DNA of 10,266 bases from Methanothrix sp. (GTDB lineage: Archaea; Halobacteriota; Methanosarcinia; Methanotrichales; Methanotrichaceae), in contig JAQVZT010000078.1 in assembly GCA_028708055.1 (NCBI GenBank), forward strand, positions 1 to 10,266, written 5' to 3'. Position numbers and translations under genes: made by a program. The notes below the pieces were generated by a model that was not told the origin of the DNA, did not search any database, and saw nothing but the letters and a program-made list of their open reading frames with translations. This document shows positions 1 to 6,698 of this stretch, piece after piece (position 1 is the first letter of the stretch; every line of letters begins with the position of its first letter).

Positions 1-1572
1 GAGAACCGGCAGATACTCTCCATGCTCAGGAAGATGATCTACCGGGGCAGCAAAATGGCAGCAGGCGAGAGGTATCTCTACCATCCCGGTCAGCTCGATC
101 CCAGAACCATCTCCAAAGAAGATCTCACCGCATGGCTTTCCGGCACCGGTCAGGACCTGGTCAGGTCCATTGTTCGAGGACTGAACATGGGCGGAACCTA
201 TGGTGAGGAAGTATGCCTGGTCGCAGGTGTGGATAAGAATAAGCCTGCCTCCGATCTGACCGCAGAGGAGATCGATCGGGTCCATCAGGCTTTACGGGAT
301 GTATTCCTCAACAATACCCTTGATCCGCACATCGTTCTTGAAAACGGCGAGCCGGTGGACGTCCTCTCCCGCCCACTCAGGATCTACGAGAGCCTGGAGA
401 AAAAACGCTATGCAACCTTTAGCGAGGCACTCGATGCGTTCTTCGTCGAAAAAGAGGATGACGAGGAGAAAAAGAAAAATCCGCTGGACCGCAGAATTGA
501 GCTGCAACAAAAAGCAATTGACGAGTTTCAGGCCCAGGAGAAGGCCCTCATCGCCAAGGGCGAGATGGTCTACCAGATTTACGGAAGCATCGAGGGGGTC
601 CTGCGCGTGGTCTCCGATGCCAGAGCCAAAGGCTTCTCTTACAATCAGATCTGGGAGAAGATCTGCGGTTCGGGCCTGCCCCAGGCGAAGATCATCCTCT
701 TTATGGACGGACAGGGCGAGATGCGCGTCCTTCTGGAGGGCGAGGAGATAGAGCTGAATGCGGGACTCACCGTTCCCCAGAATGCGCAGAGGTACTACGA
801 GAAGGCCAAGGAGATGGCTCGAAAGGCCAGCGGGGCAAAGGAGGCCCTGGCGATTACAATTGAGCTTCGGGCGGCAAAGAAGGCACCCCGGAAGAGCAGC
901 CCATCCGCCCATGCCCATCAACGCAGGCGCAAGCCCAAGTGGTACGAAAGGTTCCGCTGGTTCACATCCTCGGACGGATTTCTGGTGCTGGGAGGAAGGG
1001 ATGCAGACAGCAACGAGGAGATCTACGCCAAATATCTGGAAAAGCGAGATCTGGCTATGCACACCGATGCCCCCGGCGCGCCTCTCACTGTGATCAAGAC
1101 CGAAGGCGAATCTGTACCGGAGAGCACTCTGGCAGAGGCGGCACAGTTTGCCGTGAGCTATTCATCCATCTGGAAGGGCGGGCTTGCCGCTGCGGACTGC
1201 TATCTGATCAGGGCCGATCAGGTCAGCAAGACTCCGGAGTCGGGGGAATTTCTGAAGAAGGGCGCATTCGTCATCCGCGGAGAGCGCACCTATTTCAGAG
1301 ATACCCTTCTGGGCCTGGCCCTGGGAATAGCGGAGGGCATTCTGATCGGTGGGCCGATCTCAGCAGTCATGCCAAGAGCCGATCCAATGGTGCAGATTGA
1401 GCCAGGCGAGCTGAATCCCGATGATCTGGCCAAGAAAATTTACCGGCAATTCGGGGAGGTGGTGGAGGACAGAGCATTCTTGAAGTCCGTGGCCTCTGTC
1501 GACCAGATTATTCAGTTTTTGCCTCCCGGAGGATCGAGGATAAAAGAGAATCAGCAGAGCGATATCCAGTAG
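1..1572 (+). CDS. rqcH: NFACT family ribosome-quality-control protein (RqcH/Rqc2/NEMF-like), 5'-truncated by window edge
   Basis: Archaeal homologue of RqcH/Rqc2/NEMF. These proteins bind the large ribosomal subunit after a stalled ribosome splits and, in bacteria, recruit Ala-tRNA to add C-terminal alanine tails. The reading frame is open from base 1 and gives 523 codons before TAG. The ATG at 22 is internal, because family members are usually about 600-700 residues and the visible start already lies late in the NFACT-N domain. Counting from the first codon in the window, there is a helix-hairpin-helix-like region (about 50-105), a charged coiled coil with an E/D/K-rich patch near 150-160 (about 125-290), a basic HQRRRKPKWYERFRWF stretch, then the NFACT-R domain (DUF814, about 311-435) with the GGRDADSNE signature and RTYFRDT. 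The tRNA-contacting Asp-Arg pair of the N-terminal domain lies outside the window. It converges on the potassium channel gene, leaving a 75-nt gap. Confidence 0.9.
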   Translation, partial: ENRQILSMLRKMIYRGSKMAAGERYLYHPGQLDPRTISKEDLTAWLSGTGQDLVRSIVRGLNMGGTYGEEVCLVAGVDKNKPASDLTAEEIDRVHQALRDVFLNNTLDPHIVLENGEPVDVLSRPLRIYESLEKKRYATFSEALDAFFVEKEDDEEKKKNPLDRRIELQQKAIDEFQAQEKALIAKGEMVYQIYGSIEGVLRVVSDARAKGFSYNQIWEKICGSGLPQAKIILFMDGQGEMRVLLEGEEIELNAGLTVPQNAQRYYEKAKEMARKASGAKEALAITIELRAAKKAPRKSSPSAHAHQRRRKPKWYERFRWFTSSDGFLVLGGRDADSNEEIYAKYLEKRDLAMHTDAPGAPLTVIKTEGESVPESTLAEAAQFAVSYSSIWKGGLAAADCYLIRADQVSKTPESGEFLKKGAFVIRGERTYFRDTLLGLALGIAEGILIGGPISAVMPRADPMVQIEPGELNPDDLAKKIYRQFGEVVEDRAFLKSVASVDQIIQFLPPGGSRIKENQQSDIQ

Positions 1573-1647
1573 ATGCGGCGAGGGTCACACGAAGGGATGC
1601 AGCAGATGGCAGGGAAGGCATCAACCGTCTTCAGCCATCTTCAACTA

Positions 1648-2517
1648 TCATTCTTCGCTGCCTGCCAGGAGCTCTCCACATTTTTTGCAATAGCCTGCAT
1701 CCATGTCATGCCTGTCCAATCCGCAACCGGGACAGATTTGTATCCTTTTTTCCCTCTCGGCCACAAGCCAGGCCCGGAAGATCCTGGCAGCCTGGAATGG
1801 AATGATGATTATTCCGGAGATTATCATGGCCACTGTAACAAACCTGCCAGCGCCTGACGCCGGCACAATATCGCCAAATCCCACTGTGGACACGGCGACC
1901 ACTGTGAAGTAGAATGCGTCCCCGAAGTTCTGCACATCAGGATTTACGGGGCTTTCCACAAAATAGAATAACCCAGAATATACGAAGAATATTATAATTA
2001 TACTCACGACGAGCTGGGCGACGTTTATCATTTTGGGGCTTATAGTGCCGAATAGAAGATGATCGCGGGAGATGAAACGCAGGAACCTGAATATCCTGAA
2101 GACCATCAGCACTCTCAAAGTCTGAATGACTCGAATATCATAGATGAAGTATGATGACGGCAAAAACAGCAGTATGAGGGTGGGCATAATGGCCACCAGA
2201 TCTATGACGCTGTAAATATCCTTTACATAATCCAGACGGTTGGGAGCGCCATAAAGCCTGAGAAAATACTCCACGATGAAGATGGCAACGATCAGTATCT
2301 CCATCGTCCATAGCTGGCCCCTGAGACTGCTGGTGATATTGTAGGTATTGATTACAAAGATAGCCACCAGCAATAGGTTAAGGGTGATGATGGCAAGGTC
2401 TATTCCTTTTCCCAGGGGCGTCTTGAAATCTATCATGTAGAACTCGACAGCCTCTCGAAAGGTCCGGTGTCGAGTTCTTTTCTTCTCTTGTCCGACAGAG
2501 CTTTGCAGGCCATTCAT
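1648..2517 (-). CDS. Six-TM voltage-gated-type potassium channel with C-terminal zinc ribbon
   Basis: A 289-residue integral membrane protein of the voltage-gated ion channel superfamily, predicted to pass K+ across the cytoplasmic membrane. Helices by hydrophobicity: S1 about 39-58, S2 70-88, S3 101-119, S4 127-151, S5 164-186, pore helix 197-208, S6 225-246. The selectivity filter TVGFGD is at 211-216, the canonical K+ signature. S4 carries arginines at 129, 135, 141, 144, 147 and 151, so voltage sensing is plausible. The cytoplasmic tail ends in a compact zinc ribbon, CPGC at 262-265 and CKKC at 277-280, instead of a RCK or cyclic-nucleotide domain. It starts 21 nt after the arcS stop on the same strand with no clear promoter or strong Shine-Dalgarno between, so it is probably co-transcribed with arcS. 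The ATG at 2517 is the first in frame; Met28 is a possible later start. Channel assignment is firm, gating is inferred. Confidence 0.92.
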   Translation of the reverse strand: MNGLQSSVGQEKKRTRHRTFREAVEFYMIDFKTPLGKGIDLAIITLNLLLVAIFVINTYNITSSLRGQLWTMEILIVAIFIVEYFLRLYGAPNRLDYVKDIYSVIDLVAIMPTLILLFLPSSYFIYDIRVIQTLRVLMVFRIFRFLRFISRDHLLFGTISPKMINVAQLVVSIIIIFFVYSGLFYFVESPVNPDVQNFGDAFYFTVVAVSTVGFGDIVPASGAGRFVTVAMIISGIIIIPFQAARIFRAWLVAEREKRIQICPGCGLDRHDMDAGYCKKCGELLAGSEE

Positions 2518-2538
2518 CCGTATACCATTGCCGCCTGT

Positions 2539-4284
2539 TTACTGCTTTCCTTTGATATGCCTTATCTCTACAGCCACTCCCCGGCGTGACCTCTTCATCT
2601 CCCAGCCGGACATCTTCGCCCTACCAATGCCGAAGGCCTTCTCTCCCACAATTATGACCTCATCGCCGGGACGGATCCGGTCATCTGCTTCTACTACACC
2701 GGGAGCCAGTAAGGACCCTTTGGGCAGGAAATCGCCGATTCTGACGATGTACCTCCCGAGGGCTTGCAGCCTGCTCGCGCCAGCGAGGGATATGGCGATC
2801 ATGCCGCTGGGTGTGGTTGCAGCAAGCGGCTTTTTGTGCTCATCCTGAATCTCCCGGCCCTTGACCAGGATCTTTCCCTGCAGAAGGAGGTCAGAGGCTC
2901 CTTCTCCGAAGTAGAAATCAGCATGGGCACGGTAGCGAAGAAGGCGCAGGTCTGGCAGCCGCCTGGCATCCCGGCAGGCTTCGGCCACAGCGGCGCTGAG
3001 CCGGTCTAGGGCCGGGCCGCCCGTCCCGCCCCCGGTAAATTCGGCATCAAGGCCCATCTCTTTTACCGTCTCCAAGAGTTCGCCTTCAAGGTGGGCCACG
3101 ATCCTAGCGTACCGGTTCTTCTTGAGGTAGGCCTCCAGGCAGCCGGAGAGCCAAGCCCTCTCCTCTCGGTCCCAGCGGCCGGTTACGGGAACATCGTAGC
3201 TCGCCGCTGGATAGGCCTCCTCCAGCTCGCGGGGCACCAGAGCCAGAGGAGAGGTTAAAATCAGCTCGTGCAGATAGCGGCGGCGGCCTCCCACTGCCTC
3301 GGCAAAGAGCCGGTGCGACCGGGAGAATGAATAGGGTTTCTTTGCCGAGCAGGGCAGAAGCAGCAGGACATCGCTCTCCGGTGCACTGTACCGGCCAATC
3401 ACCCTTTCAGCAAAGCGGGTGACCTCCACGCGCTTCAGAGATTCGGAACAGTTGGCAAAGAAGGTACTGCGCCGTATCTGGGGAGTTCTCTTCTCCAGGT
3501 ACCGGTGCTCGCCATCCAGCAGGCGCAGGGCTGTCGTTTGCTCGGGAGTTACCCGCACCTGCCGCTCGACATACTCCCGCATGATCTCGGATCGAACGGC
3601 CTCACGAACTGCGAGCAGCTCCTCTTCCAGCTTCTGGATGTTGTGGGCGATGAGCAATTCCTTTTTAATGCCCTCTTCCGCCATCTTCCGGCAGCTATGG
3701 CAGCGGCAGGGAAGCTCCGCCAGCTCCTCGGCCTTCCAAACGCCGTCCCGAGTGTGGTAGCGCCCCAGCAGGCCGTCGGCCAGCACGCGCGTTCCGTCCA
3801 GCAGGTCGACCCCAAGGTAGACCAGCAAAGCCAGGTTGGCAGGCGTGGCGACGGCAGGAGCATACAAAGCCGCATCCGGAGCGATCTTCTCGCGGATGCC
3901 AATAGCCGCAGCCACCAGATCTCTGGGATTTTTCAGGGCACCGGCATTGCCCAAAACATAGACATCGGCATTCTTGGGCTCTTTTTCACTGAATGGATGG
4001 ACCATTATGCCTTTGGGCCCGGAGGTCTCCAGAGGCGGCAGCTCCAGGGCAGGCTCAGAGTGAAGGGCGGCGGGAACGTAGGGAAGTATGGCCAGCTTCT
4101 CTTGATCACGCAGAGCCTCCGCGGCATTGATCGCCTCCTGAAGGCTGGCGTAGCTGTAAACGCTGCCCGCAGATACATAATCGTCCTTGCCGATCAGGGC
4201 AGGAGTGCTGATCTGCCGACCGAAGAGCAGCTTTCCCATGCGAGCCGGGCCGTCGCGTCGGAGAACCTCGAAGTACTTGGTCAT
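2539..4284 (-). CDS. arcS: Archaeosine synthase (tRNA preQ0 position 15; TGT-like plus PUA)
   Basis: Archaeosine synthase, also called TgtA2. It acts after archaeal TgtA has put preQ0 into position 15 of the tRNA D-loop. In studied archaea ArcS adds lysine to preQ0 and a radical-SAM partner (RaSEA) then releases archaeosine. The 581-residue protein has an N-terminal TGT-like barrel (about 1-270) with a TGT-type zinc site, C193-x-C195-x2-C198 and probably H214. The central ArcS domain carries the hallmark PCSAKKPYS at 311-319. A PUA RNA-binding domain closes the protein (about 505-577, IRPGDEVIIVGE...GIGRAKMS). Length and domain order match euryarchaeal ArcS. The ATG at 4284 has GAGTGAGG about 7 nt upstream and a TATA box farther up, so a later start is unlikely. 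It is first of a likely two-gene unit with the potassium channel. No RaSEA gene is in the window. Confidence 0.95.
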   Translation of the reverse strand: MTKYFEVLRRDGPARMGKLLFGRQISTPALIGKDDYVSAGSVYSYASLQEAINAAEALRDQEKLAILPYVPAALHSEPALELPPLETSGPKGIMVHPFSEKEPKNADVYVLGNAGALKNPRDLVAAAIGIREKIAPDAALYAPAVATPANLALLVYLGVDLLDGTRVLADGLLGRYHTRDGVWKAEELAELPCRCHSCRKMAEEGIKKELLIAHNIQKLEEELLAVREAVRSEIMREYVERQVRVTPEQTTALRLLDGEHRYLEKRTPQIRRSTFFANCSESLKRVEVTRFAERVIGRYSAPESDVLLLLPCSAKKPYSFSRSHRLFAEAVGGRRRYLHELILTSPLALVPRELEEAYPAASYDVPVTGRWDREERAWLSGCLEAYLKKNRYARIVAHLEGELLETVKEMGLDAEFTGGGTGGPALDRLSAAVAEACRDARRLPDLRLLRYRAHADFYFGEGASDLLLQGKILVKGREIQDEHKKPLAATTPSGMIAISLAGASRLQALGRYIVRIGDFLPKGSLLAPGVVEADDRIRPGDEVIIVGEKAFGIGRAKMSGWEMKRSRRGVAVEIRHIKGKQ

Positions 4285-4291
4285 GCGTTTT

Positions 4292-4333
4292 ATGCCTCAC
4301 TCGATTATCTGTGTTGACGTTATCATATAAAAA
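4292..4333 (-). promoter_or_regulatory. Promoter and ribosome binding site of arcS
   Basis: On the minus strand a TATA-box-like TTTTTATATGATA lies at 4333-4321. An archaeal start about 25 nt downstream would fall near 4300. A GAGTGAGG purine stretch at 4299-4292 precedes the ATG (4284) by 7 nt and can partly pair with the 16S rRNA tail. Together they support a short-leader mRNA for arcS and the channel. Inferred from motif and spacing only. Confidence 0.55.
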
Positions 4334-4395
4334 GGAGATTTGAGGTGATCTGCTCAAATCCAAGAGCCAGATATTAGTCTTATGTTTGTCTTCTT

Positions 4396-4419
4396 CTCAC
4401 ATTCGCAGTTCTGCGTGAG
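4396..4419. other. Imperfect inverted repeat downstream of the AT-rich membrane protein gene
   Basis: CTCAC (4396-4400) pairs with GTGAG (4415-4419), and GCAG (4405-4408) with CTGC (4411-4414). The result is a nine-pair hairpin interrupted by a four-base bulge (ATTC) with a tight 2-nt loop. It sits in the 160-nt gap between the membrane protein stop (4445) and arcS. No U-tract follows on either strand, so it is not a classical intrinsic terminator. It could be an mRNA 3'-end structure or chance. Nothing else was recognised in this gap apart from the arcS promoter. Confidence 0.3.
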
Positions 4420-4444
4420 GTCCAGAAGCTACCTTAAACAGAGG

Positions 4445-5896
4445 TCATGGTGGGACCGGTTTGGGCCTGTCATCTATCTTCTTCTTGAGCAGATATGTAG
4501 TATCTCCTATACCCATCAGTGCCAATAGGGATGTATCTATATCCGGCAGGCCGGGGAGTGCGAATCCTGAAAAAATATTATGATATACAGCAATTAAATA
4601 GGCTCCGGCAGCAATTACTGTCCACGCAATCATCTGGATCTTGCCTAGGTCAAAGTTGCCGGCATCATCGAGCAATATTCCTCCTTTAGCATCGGTAATA
4701 TCACCTGCTATCGGCTTTGATATGCTTTGAGAGGCGATAGCTGTGCCGGCGCTCAACCCCATGGCCAGGATCAAGTTGACAGGAAAATCTGTCTCAAAAT
4801 TAAAATAGCCGTGGATAATCGCTTTGTCTGCGGTGATTGCGATATATGAGTAGGCTGCGACTGCGGTCCATATTAAAAACTGAGCACGAGAAGCACTAGG
4901 AGCGTTGTCGATCTTATAGATTTCCTTGATGACATTACCAAGATCATCCATATGGTCAAAAGGAAATACCAGCAAATTCCAGATTCCTGAAATTAGATTA
5001 TTTAATGCTTTAAATGGATTAAAACTCCTTTTAGGGCTACTCTCCCTCTCTTCCACTTTTTTCTTAATATCTGCGGCCAGCCCTTTGGCTTCTATCGCGT
5101 AATGATTGGCCTGTAACGCATCCCTTTCGGCGGCGGAAGCCTTATCTATTGCTTCATTTATGCGGTCATGATCATCAGTTCCTTGGCCGCTGGTCTTGTC
5201 AGCTATGATTTTGATTTGAACTTCTATCCCATTGACACTATTCTCAATGTTCCTGATTTTGTCGCTTATTTCGTTGATCTTTTCGGCCTTTTCAATAATT
5301 TGATCTTTTTTCTGTCTTTGTTTTTTCTTTATATATTCATGAAGCAGAATCAAATATGCGAATATAAGAAAGATGGCTCCTGAAACAAGGATCAAGCATA
5401 TCGTGTACCAACTCCAGGGAAGCCTGAAGCAGGTGTCAGATTGCTTGGGGACAGTTAAGTCCTGAACATCTCCGTTATCATAATAAACCAATAATCTATC
5501 AAGGCTCCATATTCCATTTGATCCCAATCCCAGATTTGGAAAGCCACTGATGCCCATGTCTTCTTTTGTGAACTTATATGAGCCATAGTATATTCCGTTC
5601 TCCCTATTTCCTCCATATGCTTTAAGGGGAATAGTCTGATTTCTATCATGCCATGGACCTGTGAAGCTTGCATAAAGCATAGATACATTTTGAAGATTGC
5701 CTGGACTTGACAATGGGTCCTTGATGGCGACTGTAACATCTAGTGTGTCACGCGATTCGCTCAGTTCTTTGGGGTCCAAATTGAAATTCGCAACATCAAG
5801 ACTGCTGGTGTTGAATCCAGAAGCAGATTGCAGCAAGACCAGGAACATGCAAAAGAGCATCTTGAATTTCGTGGGAATCGGGTTCATTTCAATCAT
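4445..5896 (-). CDS. Membrane protein of unknown function: signal peptide, beta ectodomain, TM, coiled coil, duplicated 2-TM module
   Basis: No named family is assigned. The 483-residue protein has a clear architecture. Residues 1-27 are a signal peptide. Residues 28-160 form an extracytoplasmic, probably beta-sandwich domain (DTLDVTVAIKD, GIYYGSYKF, GIWSLDRLLVYYDNGD). A TM helix spans about 161-186. A Lys/Glu-rich cytoplasmic coiled coil covers about 190-285. The C-terminus holds four hydrophobic segments, about 339-355, 372-391, 419-437 and 455-470. These form two similar halves, each with a QxxxWTxxAA helix (RAQFLIWTAVAA; KIQMIAWTVIAA) and a second helix with a LxxMG core (LILAMGLSAGT; LLALMGIGDTT). 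From memory, this R-x-Q-x3-WT / LMGI pattern occurs in uncharacterised bacterial and archaeal membrane proteins. It begins ATG behind AGAGGAT; Met4 (5887) is an alternative. The DNA is far more AT-rich than its neighbours. Function unknown; a receptor- or stress-sensor-like role is only a guess. Confidence 0.85.
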   Translation of the reverse strand: MIEMNPIPTKFKMLFCMFLVLLQSASGFNTSSLDVANFNLDPKELSESRDTLDVTVAIKDPLSSPGNLQNVSMLYASFTGPWHDRNQTIPLKAYGGNRENGIYYGSYKFTKEDMGISGFPNLGLGSNGIWSLDRLLVYYDNGDVQDLTVPKQSDTCFRLPWSWYTICLILVSGAIFLIFAYLILLHEYIKKKQRQKKDQIIEKAEKINEISDKIRNIENSVNGIEVQIKIIADKTSGQGTDDHDRINEAIDKASAAERDALQANHYAIEAKGLAADIKKKVEERESSPKRSFNPFKALNNLISGIWNLLVFPFDHMDDLGNVIKEIYKIDNAPSASRAQFLIWTAVAAYSYIAITADKAIIHGYFNFETDFPVNLILAMGLSAGTAIASQSISKPIAGDITDAKGGILLDDAGNFDLGKIQMIAWTVIAAGAYLIAVYHNIFSGFALPGLPDIDTSLLALMGIGDTTYLLKKKIDDRPKPVPP

Positions 5897-5999
5897 CTAT
5901 CCTCTATATTTTTTCTACAGTTGCATCTCCTTCTTCACTTGGTCCTAATCTCATCAGAAATTGAAATAATACAAATAAAATAACTAATTAAAAAAGATT

Positions 6000-6033
6000 A
6001 CGGTAACATTTGCATTCTCTGCAATACGGTAGC
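6000..6033. repeat. Short hairpin flanked by direct repeats, candidate operator
   Basis: Direct copies of ACGGTARC (6000-6007 ACGGTAAC and 6026-6033 ACGGTAGC) are spaced 26 nt start to start, about 2.5 helical turns. They flank an inverted repeat, TTGCA (6010-6014) and TGCAA (6020-6024) around a TTCTC loop. The position between two divergent genes fits a regulator site, but no regulator gene is visible and the elements are short. Confidence 0.3.
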
Positions 6034-6209
6034 GAATCAATTATATGTTGGAATTTATTCCATATCGGAACTTGGCCTTATTGAATACTAATTTTCTCAG
6101 ATACCCTCGCTCGGAGTATATCTATAAAATCACATCCTATAATCTAGATCCAGAAACTTAAAACTATAGTAGGTGCACCACCATAAATTCTGAATTCTCG
6201 TCTCGACTT

Positions 6210-6219
6210 GAATATAAAA
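6210..6219 (+). promoter_or_regulatory. TATA-box-like element upstream of the nuclease-like gene
   Basis: AATATAAAAA matches an archaeal TATA box. Transcription would begin near 6240, about 35 nt before the GTG start at 6276. A second AT-rich element, CTTAAAAAT near 6253, is too close to give a leader and would imply a leaderless transcript. Motif evidence only. Confidence 0.45.
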
Positions 6220-6275
6220 AACGATCATTTCATCGATCAACAGCTTTTTGGCCTTAAAAATCCTAAACCGAGCCT

Positions 6276-6683
6276 GTGATATCCAAAATTGCATTATTTG
6301 CGCTTATGCTCATATCAATGGTCGTCGCTTCTCCCAACTATCCTTCCGGAATTGTAACTCGTGTTGTAGATGGCGATACATTCGATGTGCAGGGCTTCGG
6401 CCTGGTCAGCCTCTCCCAGGTGGACTGCCCTGAGATGGGGACCATCGAAGGAGTTCATGCCAGGGAGTTTGCCCTGGAACATCTTCTCAATGTTGTAGTA
6501 TTCCTCGATAAGGACAATCTGGCAAGCACAAATTCAGACGGATCCATTCCCTGCCTCGTCTATCTCTCTGGACCAAATGGCAAGCCGAATTTGAATAAAA
6601 GCTTCAATAAAATGGTCGTCGAGGCGGGATTTGGCACCATCAAACGAGATCCTAAAGCCGAGTTTGATCCTTCTCTCTGGTAA
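6276..6683 (+). CDS. Secreted thermonuclease (SNase)-like protein, probable loss of catalytic arginines
   Basis: A 135-residue staphylococcal-nuclease-fold protein with an N-terminal signal peptide or anchor (about 1-18, cleavage near VVA-SPN), so it is likely exported. The start is GTG with only a weak upstream purine run; the next in-frame ATG is Met11, inside the hydrophobic stretch. The SNase core VVDGDTFDV (30-38) and VDCPE (49-53) keeps the acidic metal-ligand positions D34, D50 and E53, equivalent to D21, D40 and E43 of the staphylococcal enzyme. The position matching catalytic Arg35 is Ser45 (VSL instead of VRL). The position of Arg87 appears to be Ser90 in SDGSIPCLVYL. Both essential arginines therefore look absent, and the protein may be a non-catalytic binding version. 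The C-terminus EFDPSLW resembles other archaeal members. It converges on nadM with 15 nt between stops. The fold call is good, activity doubtful. Confidence 0.8.
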   Translation: MISKIALFALMLISMVVASPNYPSGIVTRVVDGDTFDVQGFGLVSLSQVDCPEMGTIEGVHAREFALEHLLNVVVFLDKDNLASTNSDGSIPCLVYLSGPNGKPNLNKSFNKMVVEAGFGTIKRDPKAEFDPSLW

Positions 6684-6698
6684 TCCTGATATTTCGAT

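Larger units (their letters stand above)
5897..6275. other. AT-rich divergent intergenic region (379 nt)
   Basis: This region separates the minus-strand membrane protein from the plus-strand nuclease-like gene and must hold both their promoters. It contains TATA-like stretches on the plus strand at about 6122-6129 (CTATAAAA) and 6210-6219 (AATATAAAAA). It also contains a hairpin flanked by direct repeats at 6000-6033 and a 14-nt palindrome TGGAATTTATTCCA at 6049-6062. Two very short open frames occur: 16 codons on minus at 5954-5904 and 38 codons on plus at 6045-6161. Neither has a convincing Shine-Dalgarno. No tRNA or known RNA fold was recognised. Confidence 0.6.

Noticed and set aside
292..1062. 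Minus-strand open frame of 256 codons inside the NFACT gene
   Set aside because: Antisense to a strongly recognised protein; no domain pattern and no ribosome site, a codon-bias shadow.
1573..1647. Terminator in the convergent gap between NFACT and the potassium channel
   Set aside because: Only weak repeats (GATGC...GCATC, TCTTCA copies) and no T-run within the gap; a T6 run near 1680 lies inside the channel gene.
1573..1857. Plus-strand open frame of 94 codons after the NFACT stop
   Set aside because: Begins right at the NFACT stop and overlaps the C-terminal zinc ribbon of the potassium channel antisense; sequence not protein-like.
3505..4317. Plus-strand open frame of 270 codons antisense to arcS
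   Set aside because: ArcS has full family motifs on the other strand; this frame shows none.
4321..4350. Plus-strand promoter and ribosome site (TATAAAAAGGAG...GAGGTGAT)
   Set aside because: Looks suggestive, but no plausible plus-strand gene follows; the same AT run serves as the arcS TATA box on the minus strand.
4382..4528. Plus-strand open frame of about 48 codons near the arcS / membrane protein gap
   Set aside because: No Shine-Dalgarno and mostly antisense to the C-terminus of the membrane protein.
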